Below, piece by piece: positions 32,744-44,282 of a stretch of 64,000 nt of DNA; positions within the stretch are counted from its first letter, which is position 1, and the number at the start of each line of letters is the position of its first letter. Source of the DNA: Massospora cicadina (taxonomy: Eukaryota > Entomophthoromycota > Entomophthoromycetes > Entomophthorales > Entomophthoraceae); contig JAKSZP010017351.1 in assembly GCA_022478985.1 (NCBI GenBank), positions 53,060-117,059 on the forward strand. Reading direction: 5' to 3'. The notes under the pieces are model-generated. The model did not search any database, was not told the DNA's origin, and was given only the letters and a program-made list of their open reading frames with translations. Both the position numbers and the translations under genes were made by a program.

Positions 32744-33560
32744 TCAGAGTCTCAAAAGTGACTTCTTGTTCTGTACCCCAATAAAATGGGTGTTTTTAGT
32801 CAATTGTCGGATGTGAGGCTCACTGAGCTGGGCGAACTTGGGGATGAACCAATGGTAATACCCTATCATACCCATAAATACCTGAATGTCCCAGAGGTTC
32901 GTAGGGGCAGGCATTTTAGAGAAAGCTTTGACCTTATCTTTTAAAGGCTGGATCCCTTCTTGGGAGATAGCATGTCTGAAAAAATCATAGCTTCTTTTGG
33001 AAGAAGGTACACTTTGATGTTTCAACTTGATGTTAGAAGCCCACAGGCGTTGAAAGACTTCTTTTAAATGCGCAAGATGATTGATGAACGTTACAGAAAA
33101 GTCATTGATGTCATCAAGATAGACAATCACACAGCTTAGTTTGAGGTCCCGCAGAATGTGATCCATTGCATGTTAGAAGGATGCCGGCGCATTGCACAGT
33201 CCTTGGGGTAGGCGAGTAGGCTGAAATAAGCTTTCACTACAAATGAGAGCACATTATACCTGATCTTGGGGAGAAGGATCCATTTGCCAATATCCGCTGG
33301 CCAAGTCCATGGATGACAGTTTTGAGATGGAGAGTGTACAAGGGCATCATCTATGCAGGGGATAGGATAGCTGTCTTTTTTAGTGAGCTTATTTGGTTTA
33401 CGGTAGTCCATCACTACCAAATGACCTCCATTCTTCTTTTTGATCAGAAAGAGTGGAGACGCACAAAGGCTTTGGGAAGGTACTAGTAACCAGCGTCTAT
33501 TAACTGTTTGAGTACAACCCTCATTTGCTGCTCTTCAAACTTGGACTTATGGTAAGGTTT
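32744..33560 (-). pseudogene. Element VII reverse transcriptase
   Basis: On the minus strand VVMDYRKPNKLTKKDSYPIP and CIDDALV lie at about 33420-33330. GLCNAPASF is near 33185 and VIVYLDDINDFS near 33125, with both catalytic aspartates present. NHLAHLKEVFQRL and the thumb FMGMIGYYHWFIPKFAQL follow. The frame 32744-33166 is open for 140 codons, the best-kept RT piece outside CH. Confidence 0.9.
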
Positions 33561-34189
33561 AGATCAAATAGGTTGGACACCACCAACATCAATGGAGTGG
33601 CTCTACCCCTTCATATGCCTACAATCCATGTTGGTCTGGGAGAAGATATCACTATATGTGTCCTTTAGAAAATGAACTTGTTTAAGCTCACCCAGGGTTA
33701 GGTCATCTGAGATGTGGACGTTAGGCATTTTACACATCATCTGGTTAGTGGTTAAACCCATATCCAACATTGACCTAATAAAGTGGACACTGTTAGTCTC
33801 ATCGTGGGGAATTAGCAGACCTTCACCTATCTCTTGATGTTTTTGGCGATGATGGGATATTTGTGAGGTTCCCCAATAGGATAATAATGGGTAGTTGATA
33901 GACGAGGTCTAGTATATCTGGCAACACCTGGGGTTCTAAAGAGCTTACTCCATCAATGCTTGTTATGTGCAGCAGACAGGCTCAGGGATCTTAGAGTAAT
34001 GTTGGTAGTGACCACCCGTTGTAAACCAGCCTTGTTTACTGTTTCCTCCGAAGCATAAAAGAGAATTCCCTCTGAAATGTCCACCAAATCGTCACCTTTT
34101 TTGTGTTGCGTCCAGATGTCGTGTAGAATAAAGGTAAATCATAGGAAGGGTATTCAACTAAGCAGGAGTATTCTTTTTTGGGGTTCTTA

Positions 34190-34560
34190 TGGTGAAGAGT
34201 AGAGGGACTTCAAAACCGAATGGGAGAGGTAACCCTGTTTAATGCTTAAATTACCATCATACTCAATCATAAACTGCATGCCAATAAGCATGTAGTAAGC
34301 GTTATTGTCCAAGGCCCAGGTGCGAGCTGACAAGATGAGCTATCCAATTTAAATAGGCAAGGAGGAGTAGGCTCCAATAGCGTTGGTGTTGTTGGGACCT
34401 GCCATTCCAAAATCCTGCGTACACTTAAGATCTGGAGCCAGCTTAATCTTCTTGATCATCTTGAAAAAGAGAACGTTCACAGGAGATCTAGTGTACAAGA
34501 TAGCCTTAACCTGGACTTTTTAGATAATGACCTCTAACTTAGTTATGGTCCCGCCAAAGT
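34190..34560 (-). pseudogene. Element VII aspartic protease
   Basis: AILYTRSPVNVLFFKMIKKI near 34500 is the active-site region with DTGSP changed to YTRSP, so the catalytic Asp is lost. KLAPDLKC, FGMAGPNN and AIGAYSSLPI follow, then MLIGMQFM near 34290, the C-terminal part. It aligns with the proteases of elements III and VI. About 600 bases between here and the RT (33560-34190) are decayed. Confidence 0.75.
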
Positions 34561-34899
34561 TAAAGAGAGAGCTAAAACCTCCTTAAGATGGAGGATAGAG
34601 GCAAGCTTTCTAGCTATCTCAGGGTAGTTATTTTTAATGACTGTGGGGTGTGAATATGATGAATTGGTCAGATCAGCGAAGCAATAACCTGGTCAGCATT
34701 TCTAGCGATATCAATAACCTCAGGGAACCCCAGCACTTGATTAAGAAAGGTTCTTCGAGGTATTAGGGCTTTATCTACTACTTCAGGGTTAGCCGATCTG
34801 GTATACCTACTTCAACAGGGGCTCCTAGAACATAATAGCCAATGTCCTCATAACCTCCTTCAGACTCGTCATCCAAAGGGTGGTTACACACATTGGGTT

Positions 34900-36172
34900 T
34901 ATGTTAGAAGAGCTATCGGAGGTGGAGGCCATAACTTTAGTAGCTGAAAGCCCATCTGCAGCGATGATCATTGGAGAAGCAGGCGGCTTTGATTGAGCAG
35001 CCTTTCCCTTAAACCCATTGTGTTGGGAGCAACTGTCACTGGAGGGAGAGGTTTGGGCTTCCTCATGGCTACAGGCTTTGAATTAATGTTGGATGGGTGA
35101 GATAGCATCGTGGAGGGAGATGCTTTAACTACGCCAGCTTTGGGTTGATCAGAGGCTGTGAGCCTTGGGGAAACCGGTGGTTTAACTTTAGCGACCTGGT
35201 CCTTAAACCCATTATTGGTGGGGTGAATGTCACCCAAGAAAGAGGTTTAAGCTTAGGAGCAGGCTTTTGGACCACTTGGAGAGGTTTATTCAATGGTGCA
35301 AGCTGATCTTGGTGGCAAGATGGGGGCAGGGAGCGCTGCCCCAATGATGAAGCACGCTGACTTACTAGCCTGAGAACCTCAGGTATGCTGGGAGAAGGAA
35401 AATCAGGTTTGAGCCACATATCAGGGGCTGGTCTTGGGGAGTAACAAACACAGGTGGGGCCATAGGGATCATCTAGGATTTATTTTGAGGCGATATGGTT
35501 TAGTAGTCCTCAATGATGAAGATTTAGGGATTTGACACAACTCCTGAAGTAGCCTCATCGTTACAAATATCTGCAACCTCTAGCAGCGCCTCCTTGATAT
35601 CACGGAGCATACTGATATGGTGTTTTGTGGAGATACAATGCCATGCAATAGAATGGTAAGAAGCTAAACCAGTTAGAATGGCAGCGAGGGCATCATCAAA
35701 AGGTAACATTTTAGCAAGTACCAGAGCTGAGCTCCACCTTAAAATCGATTAACAAAGGTGGTAAGCGATTTTCCTCTTTTCATGCTGAGGTACATAAAGA
35801 CCTGCTTTTTCCTCTTCAAATTTTGTGTTGAGCCGGATTTAGCTATAAGAGCTTCTTTAACTCAGCTCAGGTGTGCAGAGTGTCCATATGAGGGACCATT
35901 GTTTCTTGGCCCAGGCGACTTAAATGGGGAAGGATGTGCTTGACGTTCTGGTGGTCCATCGCCCCTTCCATGGATGCTTCAAAGACATATAAGAATGAAG
36001 CAATGTTACCCTCGCCAGGGGTGAACTTATCTTTCAAGGAACATTTAAATGGGCGCTGTTCGAGCCTTTTAAGTCAAGATAAAGCGCTGGCAGGTCGTTG
36101 TTCAAGGGCAACTAGCCAAGGTTCAGAAGCAGAGAGGAGGTTATGAGAGTTATTCATCCCAACACCCTCCAT
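34900..36172 (-). pseudogene. Element VII gag
   Basis: A start codon at 36172 (MEGVGMNNSHNLLS) lies about 30 bases after the primer-binding site, so it is the natural gag start. The capsid reads KFTPGEGNIASFLYVFEASM near 36020. Frame 35524-35709 gives DDALAAILTGLASYH and HISMLRDIKEALLEV. Frames 35129-35419 and 34968-35237 are Pro/Ser/Lys-rich linkers. No zinc knuckle was found. Confidence 0.75.
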
Positions 36173-36200
36173 TTTTTTATTTGATTGTGGTGTAATAACC

Positions 36201-36214
36201 TGTAGTGAGCACCA
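36201..36214 (-). other. Element VII primer-binding site
   Basis: On the minus strand the sequence TGGTGCTCACTACA begins two bases after the end of the 5' LTR. It starts with TGG, as expected for pairing with the CCA end of a tRNA. The tRNA species is not identified. Confidence 0.6.
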
Positions 36215-36216
36215 CT

Positions 36217-38098
36217 TGTTGGACTCTGGGATGTTTTTATGCTCGCTGGTGCTAATTTTCCCCAGAGTTTAACAATTTTGCAGGAGAAAATTAATCTCTA
36301 CTTCTGAAATACTCAAAGGGGTTTTTTCACCCCTAGTTGTAATAAAAATACTTTAAAATGAAAGCTAAAAAGTATCTTTTATGGTTTTTTGTTAGTACTA
36401 CAGGGATATGAAAAGGAGAACTTTCTTAATATGTTGATACATAGTATTTAGATTGGTGAGGCTCAAAGTTAAGATTTTCCAGTAAAGTCTGAATTAGGAA
36501 ATATTGTAATTTGACCTATTGGATCTGCAAAAAGTTACTTAGGATTGATTATCAACCGTCAACCTAAAAACCTTTTTACTGCACAGGTTCAATTTCCTTG
36601 TTCACTTTGTCGCATTGTATAGAATGTATTAATTAATAATAGTATGGAGACTATTATCTGTAGTTGAGAATGAACTATTATTCAGGCCAACGCTCAGCCA
36701 GTTTTTCTGATTAAATACTCTTGAAGTCATACTCGTAGGGGATTCATTCCCTCTACTCTTGTCCACCTGATCTTCATTAAGATACCCCAGTGACGTTCTC
36801 TCTCAGCCCAACACACAATCAGCAGCTATCCCAGATTGTGGTTCCCTCATCTCTAGATCCCCACTTTTGATCTTTACTCTTCTTACTGAGAGTCTTCCAA
36901 TTATTGCCTTCTGCAATAATATTCTTGAGATAGAACGACACAATAGAAGCTTATAGTCTAACTATACACCAAATCTATGATATTACTGTAAAGTACTTGT
37001 TATCTTAAAACTAAGTTTTGGTTCTGAGGTTTTTTATTATAGTAAATCCTAAGGAATTATATAGTAGGGGATTCAGCTGTCTAACCCTCAGTTGACACCT
37101 CTTTGATAAAACAGCAGCTGTTGCCATTGAATCACCCATCCTCATCTCAGCAGCGATGGTCTTCCCCATTCTGGCTAGGATTCTGTCATTAGCATCCTTG
37201 AGACCTCAATTGGAAATAGTCAGAAAACATGTCCCTAACATTTTCCTCTTGATCCAAGCAAACCAACCATAATTAGCTAGCGACCTGCTTAGGTAATGGG
37301 ACTTATTACCCATTATGGTAGGTCACTAACCAACTGATCAATTTGCTAGTTGCAGGCATCATCACTCGCCTCACAACTTACTATTCATTCCCAATCAGTT
37401 GGTGATGAAACCCAACCAATCCCAATCAGTACACCTGATAGTTAATCATTTTCAGATGCCCCTATTTTGTCAGCCACTCCACCCAATGAGATCTTAGATA
37501 TTCATCCGGATTGATCCCTAATGGATATGACCAGGTGAATATCCCAAAATCCCCCAAATGTAGTTCCTCAGAAACTTGGGCCAACAAATTTCTGATTCAT
37601 TTCGCCTTAGGGAATTTTCCCCTAGCAATACCAGGTAATATAGCAGGCTGGGAATATGGGGAAAAATCCCAACAGGATCTTGGAAAAATTCGCCTTTCTT
37701 TGATGAAACAGCTGATAGAAAGCTGATTGATGGTAGGATATGACCATGAGGTAACAATTTAATAAATGTTACCCTATTAGTGGCATGAAAATATTTTTAC
37801 CTCGCAGGACCCCTTCCACCCTATAAAAGGGGCCAGCCTCTGCGAGGTAGGTTGTACTAAATTAGTGGTGGCCTGGGGAGGAGCCTCTGATGGGCCCTGA
37901 ATTCTCTGCATAGTTGACACAATTCAATTACCTGAATTTGTGGTATTGGGCCAAGTATTACTACTAAACTTATTGCTCCAATTCAAAAGATTCCACTAAT
38001 AATTGGCTAGGGTATTTTGGCCGATTTCATCCTCATTTTCATCCTTACTTCACACTGAAACACTCTGATTAAATAATCAGACTTTTAGTTGTCTGACA
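36217..38098 (-). repeat. Element VII 5' LTR, interrupted by a solo LTR
   Basis: Parts 36217-36525 and 37680-38098 align with the left LTR. On the minus strand, the block TAAAAGG..GGTCC near 37815 and TGGTGGCC near 37866 are kept. The insertion at 36526-37674 is bordered by GGATC. The intact neighbours confirm the LTR length of about 0.73 kb. Confidence 0.85.
36526..37674 (-). mobile_element. Solo LTR related to LTR-V
   Basis: A 1149 bp unit with TG...CA ends (minus strand: TGTTGGGATTTTTCC...CTTTTTGCA) and a perfect 5 bp duplication GGATC at 36521-36525 and 37675-37679. On the minus strand it shares GGGTTT.ATCACCAA and CCATTACCTAAGCAGGTCGC with LTR-V. TACTATATAATTCC and AATAAAAAACC near 37050-37030 look like the TATA box and polyadenylation signal. 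There is no coding sequence; frames at 37511-37757 are chance. Confidence 0.85.
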
Positions 38099-38103
38099 TT
38101 CCC

Positions 38104-39300
38104 TCAGGACAATTTCTGAAGTCACAAGTCATAGATAATCCATCCATCAAGGAGGCCCTGACCTGTCTGGAAATTTAGATCCTGCTTATGCTGAATCCAT
38201 ATCAGTGCTGCTGGCTACCCTCACTGACAACCTAGGTTTGTGGGCCTAAACTCTCATCTTTATGTTTGTCTCCTTCCTGTAGAGTCCATAGATGAAATTT
38301 GTAGCTTTGTAATTCTATGGGATTTTGGGTTAGAAACACTCCCATCAGTATCCCTTGTTGACGCTTCTATTGGGCATGAGCTCACTAGTGAACAACAGAG
38401 CCAAGATAAGAAATAACTGGAAAGATACTAGTACATCTTCTCAACTTCCATCTACCATTTTGGAAAAATTAGTGGCGTTTTACATCATGTTGAGACTGGG
38501 GGCGCTTAACTCATTTGGTCCTGGCCCTACCAAAAAGTAAAGTTGAAGCGGTACAAGTGCTGTTGAGCTCAAGCAACTACTTAGAGCTGGTTATTAGTGC
38601 CTTCATGTAACCCTTGGTTCTCCCCTCTCCTGTTATATTAGAAGGAAGATGGTAGGCATCATGTGGTGACGGACCATTGATGACTTAACTCCATTACCAC
38701 GAAGGACTTTTGCCCCTTGCCACAGATTGATGAATCCTCCGCTTGCTTTCCAGGCTACAATAAATTTCTGCTATGGATCTTTCTAGAGGAATTTGGCCAG
38801 TTGACTAGCCCCTGAAGATTGTTCAAAATGTTCACTCATAGCCAGTGAGGTGTTATTCATGCCAATGATAATGCCCCAAGGCCTTTGTAACGCATTCGCC
38901 ACCTTTCAACGCGCCATGTAAGGGATCCTAGGGGACTTGAAACTATCATATGTTCTCATGTACCTCAATGATACACTATTTTCTCATGAACCTACAAAGC
39001 CATGTGGAACACCTCCAACTAATCTTTAATTGTCTTAGAAAGGCCCTGATAAATCTTAAGCCTTTAATGTGTCTTTATTTCAATCAAAAATGGAAAATCT
39101 AGGACACAAGATCTCAAAACATGGTATTCACCCCATCCCAATAAAGTCGCCGCCATTGAGAAGAGGTTGCGCCCTCAGAGCCTTAGGAAAATTCAATTAT
39201 ATCTTTGCATGGTGGTTTAATATTGTCAGCCCATCCCTCAGTTTTTCTGACTTAGCCAAACCCCTGATCTATTTTTAAAAAAAATGTACCTTTCATGCGG
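38104..39300 (+). pseudogene. Element VI reverse transcriptase
   Basis: The region resumes after element VII. Fingers are poor (38560-38760). From about 38805 APEDCSKCSLIAS, then MPQGLCNAFATFQRAM near 38873 and LSYVLMYLNDTLFS near 38943 are clear, with the DD pair now Asn-Asp. Frame 39069-39278 carries GHKISKHGIHP and ALGKFNYIFAWW, the thumb. Stops appear inside several motifs. Confidence 0.82.
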
Positions 39301-39329
39301 CATCCTGAACATGAAGAGTCATTTGATGC

Positions 39330-39740
39330 GTTGTGGACCACTCTTTGAACTAGACCTATCTTAATTCATCCACTTTTGACTAGCCCTTTTTGCTATTATC
39401 TGACACCTATGATGTCACTGTTGGGTACATCCTTGCACAGTATGAAGAAGATCATTTTGATTACCCAATGATTTACTTCAGCAAGGCCTTATCAAGGCTG
39501 AACGGAATTATAGCGTTAATGATCATGAGTGTCTGGCTGTATTATTGGTTATCAAGCATTTCTTGCCCTACCTATACGGCACCCATTTCGCCACCATCAC
39601 TGACCATTACTCTCTCCGATGGATGCAACCGATGAAGGACCTGGATGGCCAGTTGGCTAGATGGGCCCTACAGCTGCAGAACTATGATTTCAATATTGTC
39701 CATTAAACAGAAGTGATATATAAGAATTCTGATGGTCGAT
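39330..39740 (+). pseudogene. Element VI RNase H
   Basis: Frame 39390-39635 gives LLSDTYDVTVGYILAQYEED, where SDTYD is the first catalytic Asp block, and YFSKALSRLNGI. A frameshifted HECLAV..VIKHFLPYLYGT follows near 39525, then TDHYSLRWM near 39602. The NIVH end precedes the ADGR-like sequence near 39730. Confidence 0.82.
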
Positions 39741-39899
39741 TAGAATTCTGGCAGTGGGTGCTTTGACCCCCAAAGAAGACCAACTGTATGACTTAATTGA
39801 ATGGCCTGAGTGATGTGAGTTGGAAACTTATAGATTTAAGCAGAGCTCCGAAAGATGGCCTAAGACACTCAAATAAAAGAGAGATGCTGTTCAGGAAGA

Positions 39900-41045
39900 T
39901 TAATGAGAAATAGCTCACATATCTGTGCTTCTTCCCAAACCAATGTTATTTTTGAAGGGCACACAACTGTGAAATATAAGGAAGTTAAAAATACCCATCA
40001 ATGACTAAAGAAACGAACATATTGGAATCAGTTGGTTGATACCACCCATAAAGTACTAGAGGCTTTTATGACTTGTTTATATAAATTTTGGGCTAGTTTA
40101 CGGTATCAACATTCAGTCATAGCTCCATCAAGTCCCTTTAATGTTTTCAGCATTGATGTAATGAGCCCTCCGCCCACTGAGCTACACAGCCATAAATATT
40201 TCTTATTAGCTGTGGAAAAATTGATCAAATTGGACTGAAGCATTTTCTGTTCCTGCTGCCACTGCAAAAGCCATGGCCATATTCCTTTTTATCACTAGTG
40301 GTGCCCAACCCAAAAGGGGGAGCTGCCACGCATCCCATGTCCTTATTCCTTATTTGTTCTATTTTCACACAGCAAAGATGCCCAAAAAATTTACTTTTAA
40401 ACATTGGGCTATGTTTACCTCTTGGATAGTCTAAGAATTATCTTTACTTTTTGTAATTAGCCAAAGTTTCACTGCCCATATAATCCCTCAATCAATGTGA
40501 CAGTGGAACATTCTAATGGAACACACATTTCTATTCTGTGGAAGATGGCCGCCTCTGATCCTAAACTTTGGAACTATCATTTACCCTGAACCTTGCTCGC
40601 TTACTGAATAAGCTCCCATTAAACAATGAAGTTGTCCCCCTTTGAAGCTCTATATGGGGTGCTCCTCGACTACCAAGTAGCATTCAGCCCCTACTAAATG
40701 CTTCCATGCTCAAGGTCTTGATTTGACCATGAGGCCTAAGCTGATGAAATTGTTCATCTTCAAGCCCTAGCCACGAAAGGCATTGTCACAACCATGGAAA
40801 AGGAGACCTCCCAATTTAATATCAGTTGATCCTCCTTACCCTTTTCCCAATTAGGTGACCTAGTTCTCTTTTATCTCCATTAACCCTGAGGCCAACAGAA
40901 TAAGCTCAACGTCCTTTGGTCCGAACCCTACAAGGGCATTCATAAGGTGAACTCTTAGTACTCCATTACCAATGGCAATCAGGAGAAGTGGTAAATCTAG
41001 TACATGTCAAATTTCTATGGCCATATACCCCTCTCACAGAATTTT
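39900..41045 (+). pseudogene. Element VI integrase with GPY/F end
   Basis: Frame 40032-40238 holds a worn zinc-finger end and then FNVFSIDVMSPPPTEL with the first catalytic Asp, and YFLLAVEKLIKL. Around 40466-40540 FHCPYNPSINVTVEHSNGTH carries the Glu in the usual place, while the second Asp block is lost. YHLP.TLLAY and LSPFEALYGVLLDY follow. LGDLVLFYLH with NKLNVLWSEPYKGIHKV near 40850-40960 is the GPY/F module. A polypurine-like TTTTGAGGGGGC is at 41040-41053. Confidence 0.85.
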
Positions 41046-41563
41046 GAGGGGGCGCCATCAGGATTCAAGTCGATGAGTGAGTGAGATCCCTAATTCTAAA
41101 TTAAGCCCCGTTAAGTCAACTATTGAGCCCTCGCAAATGAAACCTATCTTAGAAGGCACCAATGAGATTTTTGATAAGTATACATCAGATGCACAAAAGT
41201 TTATGGGATGCCTTCTAAAGCATGCATTTCCGTTTCCTTAAATCTTGAAAGGCATGACTCCCACCATTGTGGTCATGAGGATGACGCAGAACAATGAGGA
41301 GTTTTTCCAAGATGTCAATATAGAAGGCGGTAAAAGGTCCTGATCATAAGGGGTCATGGAGGTCCTCTTGGCATCATGTCCCCACTCATCTATAATATAA
41401 ATATTTTTTAATAAAGTAGTCTATCTCGCCCCACCTTTTTATCTTCATTTACCTCTTCGCTAGCATTCAGCTTCAAGCTAATCATTGAACTTTGGTTACA
41501 GTAAAGAAAACTGTTATTCCGAGTGGAACTTTATCCAAATTTCTTCAATTTTACAAATAAACC
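41046..41563 (+). repeat. Probable LTR between elements VI and IV
   Basis: It directly follows a polypurine tract and precedes a gag start codon. It has TATA-like CTATAATATAAATA near 41391 and AATAAAG near 41410. The TATA-AATAAAG arrangement resembles 53230-53290 after element IV. So it may be the 3' LTR of VI, the 5' LTR of IV, or one shared by both. Frames are broken. Confidence 0.5.
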
Positions 41564-42440
41564 ATGGACGGAGCCAGTGACAAAAGAAAGCTCGCCATGT
41601 ACAGGGATTTTTGAGCTAAGAAGCACAGGAGGTGCTTAGAGCTAAACTTCTCTCCCATCACACTTAGGCTGAATTAAAGAGATTTTTATTGCCAAGTTCA
41701 GAAACGCAAAGGAAGTTTAAAAATATGAAGCAGGGATTCCTCACCATAAGAATTGAGAGGTCTGAATTAATTATGGACTATGTAAACCGTTTTTACCTCA
41801 AAGCACAGCAGCTTTGGACGACTAAAGCCTTATATTTAGTCACTGCAAAGCCTGTCTTGATTGATTTGCTGGAATCACACCACAAAACCCTTATTTACAT
41901 AAGCTTGTCATGAAACCCTCTGATCTTTAAGGCCGTTAAGGGGGCCTTGCTCAATGTTAACGCCTCATATAAGATGGATCAAGACACTAAAACCATCAAA
42001 TTTAGCTTCTCTGTACTGATAGAAGGCCGTTACATTCCTAAAATCCATGATGACAAGCCTAAGGATAAGGATTAACACCCACTTAAATGGAAGCACCCAA
42101 ATACAATAAGTTCAAATGCAATGACTTGCAGCATAGGAACACTTCTAGAGAAGTTGTTCTAGGCTAAAGGAAGAAAAGAAAATAGAACCTATAGTGGAGG
42201 TCATAGAATCATTTAATTGGGTTTAACACCACACTAACGGAATTAATAAAGAGGAGCTTGTGGTTTTTGTGGTTATTCAAGATACTATGTCATCAGAGCT
42301 CTAAGTGAAGTGGTTGTGCCCGCTTACCTCAGACTAAACAAAAAGAAGTTTAATCCTACTGAACAATCTTATGTGTCTCAAGCTTCTAATCGCTCATGTC
42401 ATTGACAGTAACACAGATGGTGAAGAACATGTGGATACCA
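41564..42440 (+). pseudogene. Element IV gag
   Basis: The start ATG at 41564 gives MDGASDKRKLAMYRDF before a stop. Frame 41689-41913 (SSETQRKFKNMKQGFLTIRI, then ELIMDYVNRFYLKAQQLW) has the classic Gypsy gag pattern of a short helix followed by Y..RF. A related FSVLIEGRYIP segment lies near 42010. A Lys-rich area near 42090-42180 could hold a worn zinc knuckle (NDLQHRNTSRE) without its cysteines. Confidence 0.75.
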
Positions 42441-42800
42441 CAGTTAATAACATTTTATTTGAAGATGCGAGTTACCCAACAATTGCAGGGAGCCCGCCTT
42501 TATGAGGATTCAGGATTCGTTTAGACAGTTAATATTATTCTTTCTTTGGGCATGACAAAAGATAAGAGCATTATTGAAGTGAAAGTCACTATACATATAG
42601 TCCAAGTTTAAGAAGTATTGGATACCAGCGCTTCAGTTAATGATATATCATAAAAGCTCTTTAAAAGAATGAACTTTTCCTGGAATCACTTACCAGCCAA
42701 TTTTAGAACTTCTAGGCCTGAGTCAACCAAAGCACTGAAATCTATTTCGTGTTAACCTTGCAATTAAGCTGCCTTATCTTGTTTGCTCTGACTGTGGTTC
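42441..42800 (+). pseudogene. Element IV aspartic protease
   Basis: EVLDTSASVNDIS near 42620 is the active site (DTG changed to DTS). LFKRMNFSW follows, as in related proteases. The frame is broken by stops. The C-terminal half near 42700-42800 is hydrophobic and weak. Confidence 0.65.
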
Positions 42801-43479
42801 TTGAGAACAGCCATAATAATTTTCTCATTAACGTAATTTAAAGTTGAGTTTGGAGGATCATTAATTTCAAACATATTTAAGCCAGTCTTCTCAACTATCA
42901 GACTCCATTTGTGTTCTGAGATTAGAGGAAGAAGGATTGAATAAGCAAGTAACCCTAGTCAAAACTGAGCATTTTTAGATATCCAGTCAGTTATACCCTG
43001 AAGACAAAGGGAATGAAACAGCTACCTCATACCATAGAAGTAGAGTCTATTTTCCCTTGTATACCAGCGAACAATGTGGACCAATGCCTGGAGAACAAAA
43101 TGTTATGTTAGTCAACATTAGCATCGTTATACTTGAACAGACAATACTCGATATTATTGTCCTGAGGAAATCAGAGAACAGGAACCTAAAGTGATGCTTG
43201 GATTCTACTATTTTACCTATTAAGGGAAGTCAAAACCATCTTTGGAAACATTTTAAGCACCCTGTCAAGATCAAGAAGGCTAAGCTGTTGAAAAAGTGAA
43301 GATGTACCACTACACCAACGTTGAGTTGGTTCCTTCCAATGATGGAATAAAAGAGATTGGGCTGAAAAGGCCAACCACACAGGAAGAGCGTTTTGCTGCA
43401 AAATCAACCATGGGCTCCGCTAGTGTGCTAGGCCAATCAGTATGAAGACTGGTGGCCCTTTGCTGTTTCACCTTCATTG
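42801..43479 (+). other. Element IV protease-RT region, decayed
   Basis: No domain is recognised. Plus-strand fragments such as KEIGLKRPTTQEERF near 43345 could be polyprotein. Minus-strand frames 43213-43407 and 43310-43510 overlap it. Neither strand has a known motif. Confidence 0.35.
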
Positions 43480-43880
43480 GTGTACCAACCTCTATAAGTC
43501 CTACGTCCAACCTACCAACTAACCACCAACGGCTTTGCCTTTAGCCCCAGGCGTCCTTGGCATTTGCCCCAGAAAGTCCTGCCCCCTTCTGGGAGGCTCA
43601 GGCACTTCCGCACTGCCCCACCCTTACAACCCTTCACCAACCCATCTGGGCAAGCCCTGAAGAGTCCATCCCCCTTCTTGGGTGGCTATGGCACCTCCCG
43701 CGCTGCACCCCGCTAGGGCTGGTGGCTATGCAGCTCATCCGCTGGTATCCAGCTGGCCAGGTTCCCGCCAGTTCCTCATAGAGAGGAGGCATGGGAGCTG
43801 GCAGCGCCGGCCACTCCAGGCGTGATCACCCGCGCCTATCAGGGATCCCCTTATCTATCTACTTCTACCCCACAGGGTAT
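43480..43880. repeat. GC-rich block with an imperfect tandem repeat
   Basis: This 400-base island is much richer in G+C than its surroundings. The segment near 43565-43618 (AGTCCTGCCCCCTTCTGGGA...GGCAC) recurs about 89 bases later near 43656-43708 (AGTCCATCCCCCTTCTTGGG...GGCAC). On the minus strand it follows TATA-like AGTATAAATAG and AATAAA (43920-43960), so it might be the leader of a minus-strand retroelement fragment. A plus-strand open frame at 43557-43781 is Pro-rich and probably a product of base composition. Confidence 0.45.
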
Positions 43881-44282
43881 TAGCCACTATAAAGTAGAAG
43901 TAATAATGGTGCAAGAGAGATGTTTATTAGGAGGGAATGAACGACTATTTATACTACTTTAAGGGCTACTGCGCCCAAGTACTCTTTGGCCAATCAACTA
44001 CCAGAAAATCCATCGGCCTATTTATTCCAAACCTCTATCAGATCATAAACTATTTATTCATACTTCATAGCGATTCCCTCCAGATTTGCTCATCTGATCA
44101 CCAAATAAAAAATTAGTTCAATCCATCCTCAGCAAAAGTTTCTGGTCGATCATATATAAATTTGTAAATAAATAGGTTTTTGAGCATCCTCGGCATGAAT
44201 CGCCAGTGCTCCAAATTTAGATGGTGGAACCATTTTGGATGATTTGTAACAGATTCATCTGCTTACCGCTGGAAACTCACAC
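43881..44282 (+). pseudogene. Element IV RT N-terminus before the CH insertion
   Basis: The last bases before CH read NRFICLPLETH, which corresponds to the (N)RYPLPxID segment of Gypsy RT. The matching continuation LDRLGRLCYFSEMNLASGF lies right after CH at about 50270. The part 43890-44190 is unreadable and may belong to the foreign GC-rich unit. Confidence 0.5.

Larger units (their letters stand above)
30048..38098 (-). mobile_element. Element VII, complete nested Ty3/Gypsy element
   Basis: An 8.05 kb element on the minus strand inserted in element VI, with a perfect 5 bp duplication TTCCC at 30043-30047 and 38099-38103. It starts (plus strand) TGTTGGACTC and ends GTCTGACA. Both LTRs, primer-binding site, gag, protease, RT, RNase H and integrase are recognisable in order. 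Each LTR was later hit by another element: a SINE in the left LTR and a solo LTR in the right one. Without these the LTRs are about 0.73 kb each. The order gives three layers of insertion. Confidence 0.93.

Noticed and set aside
43213..43510. Minus-strand open frames near 43.3 kb
   Set aside because: No motif on either strand. They overlap possible element IV sequence and a GC-rich island that lowers stop frequency.
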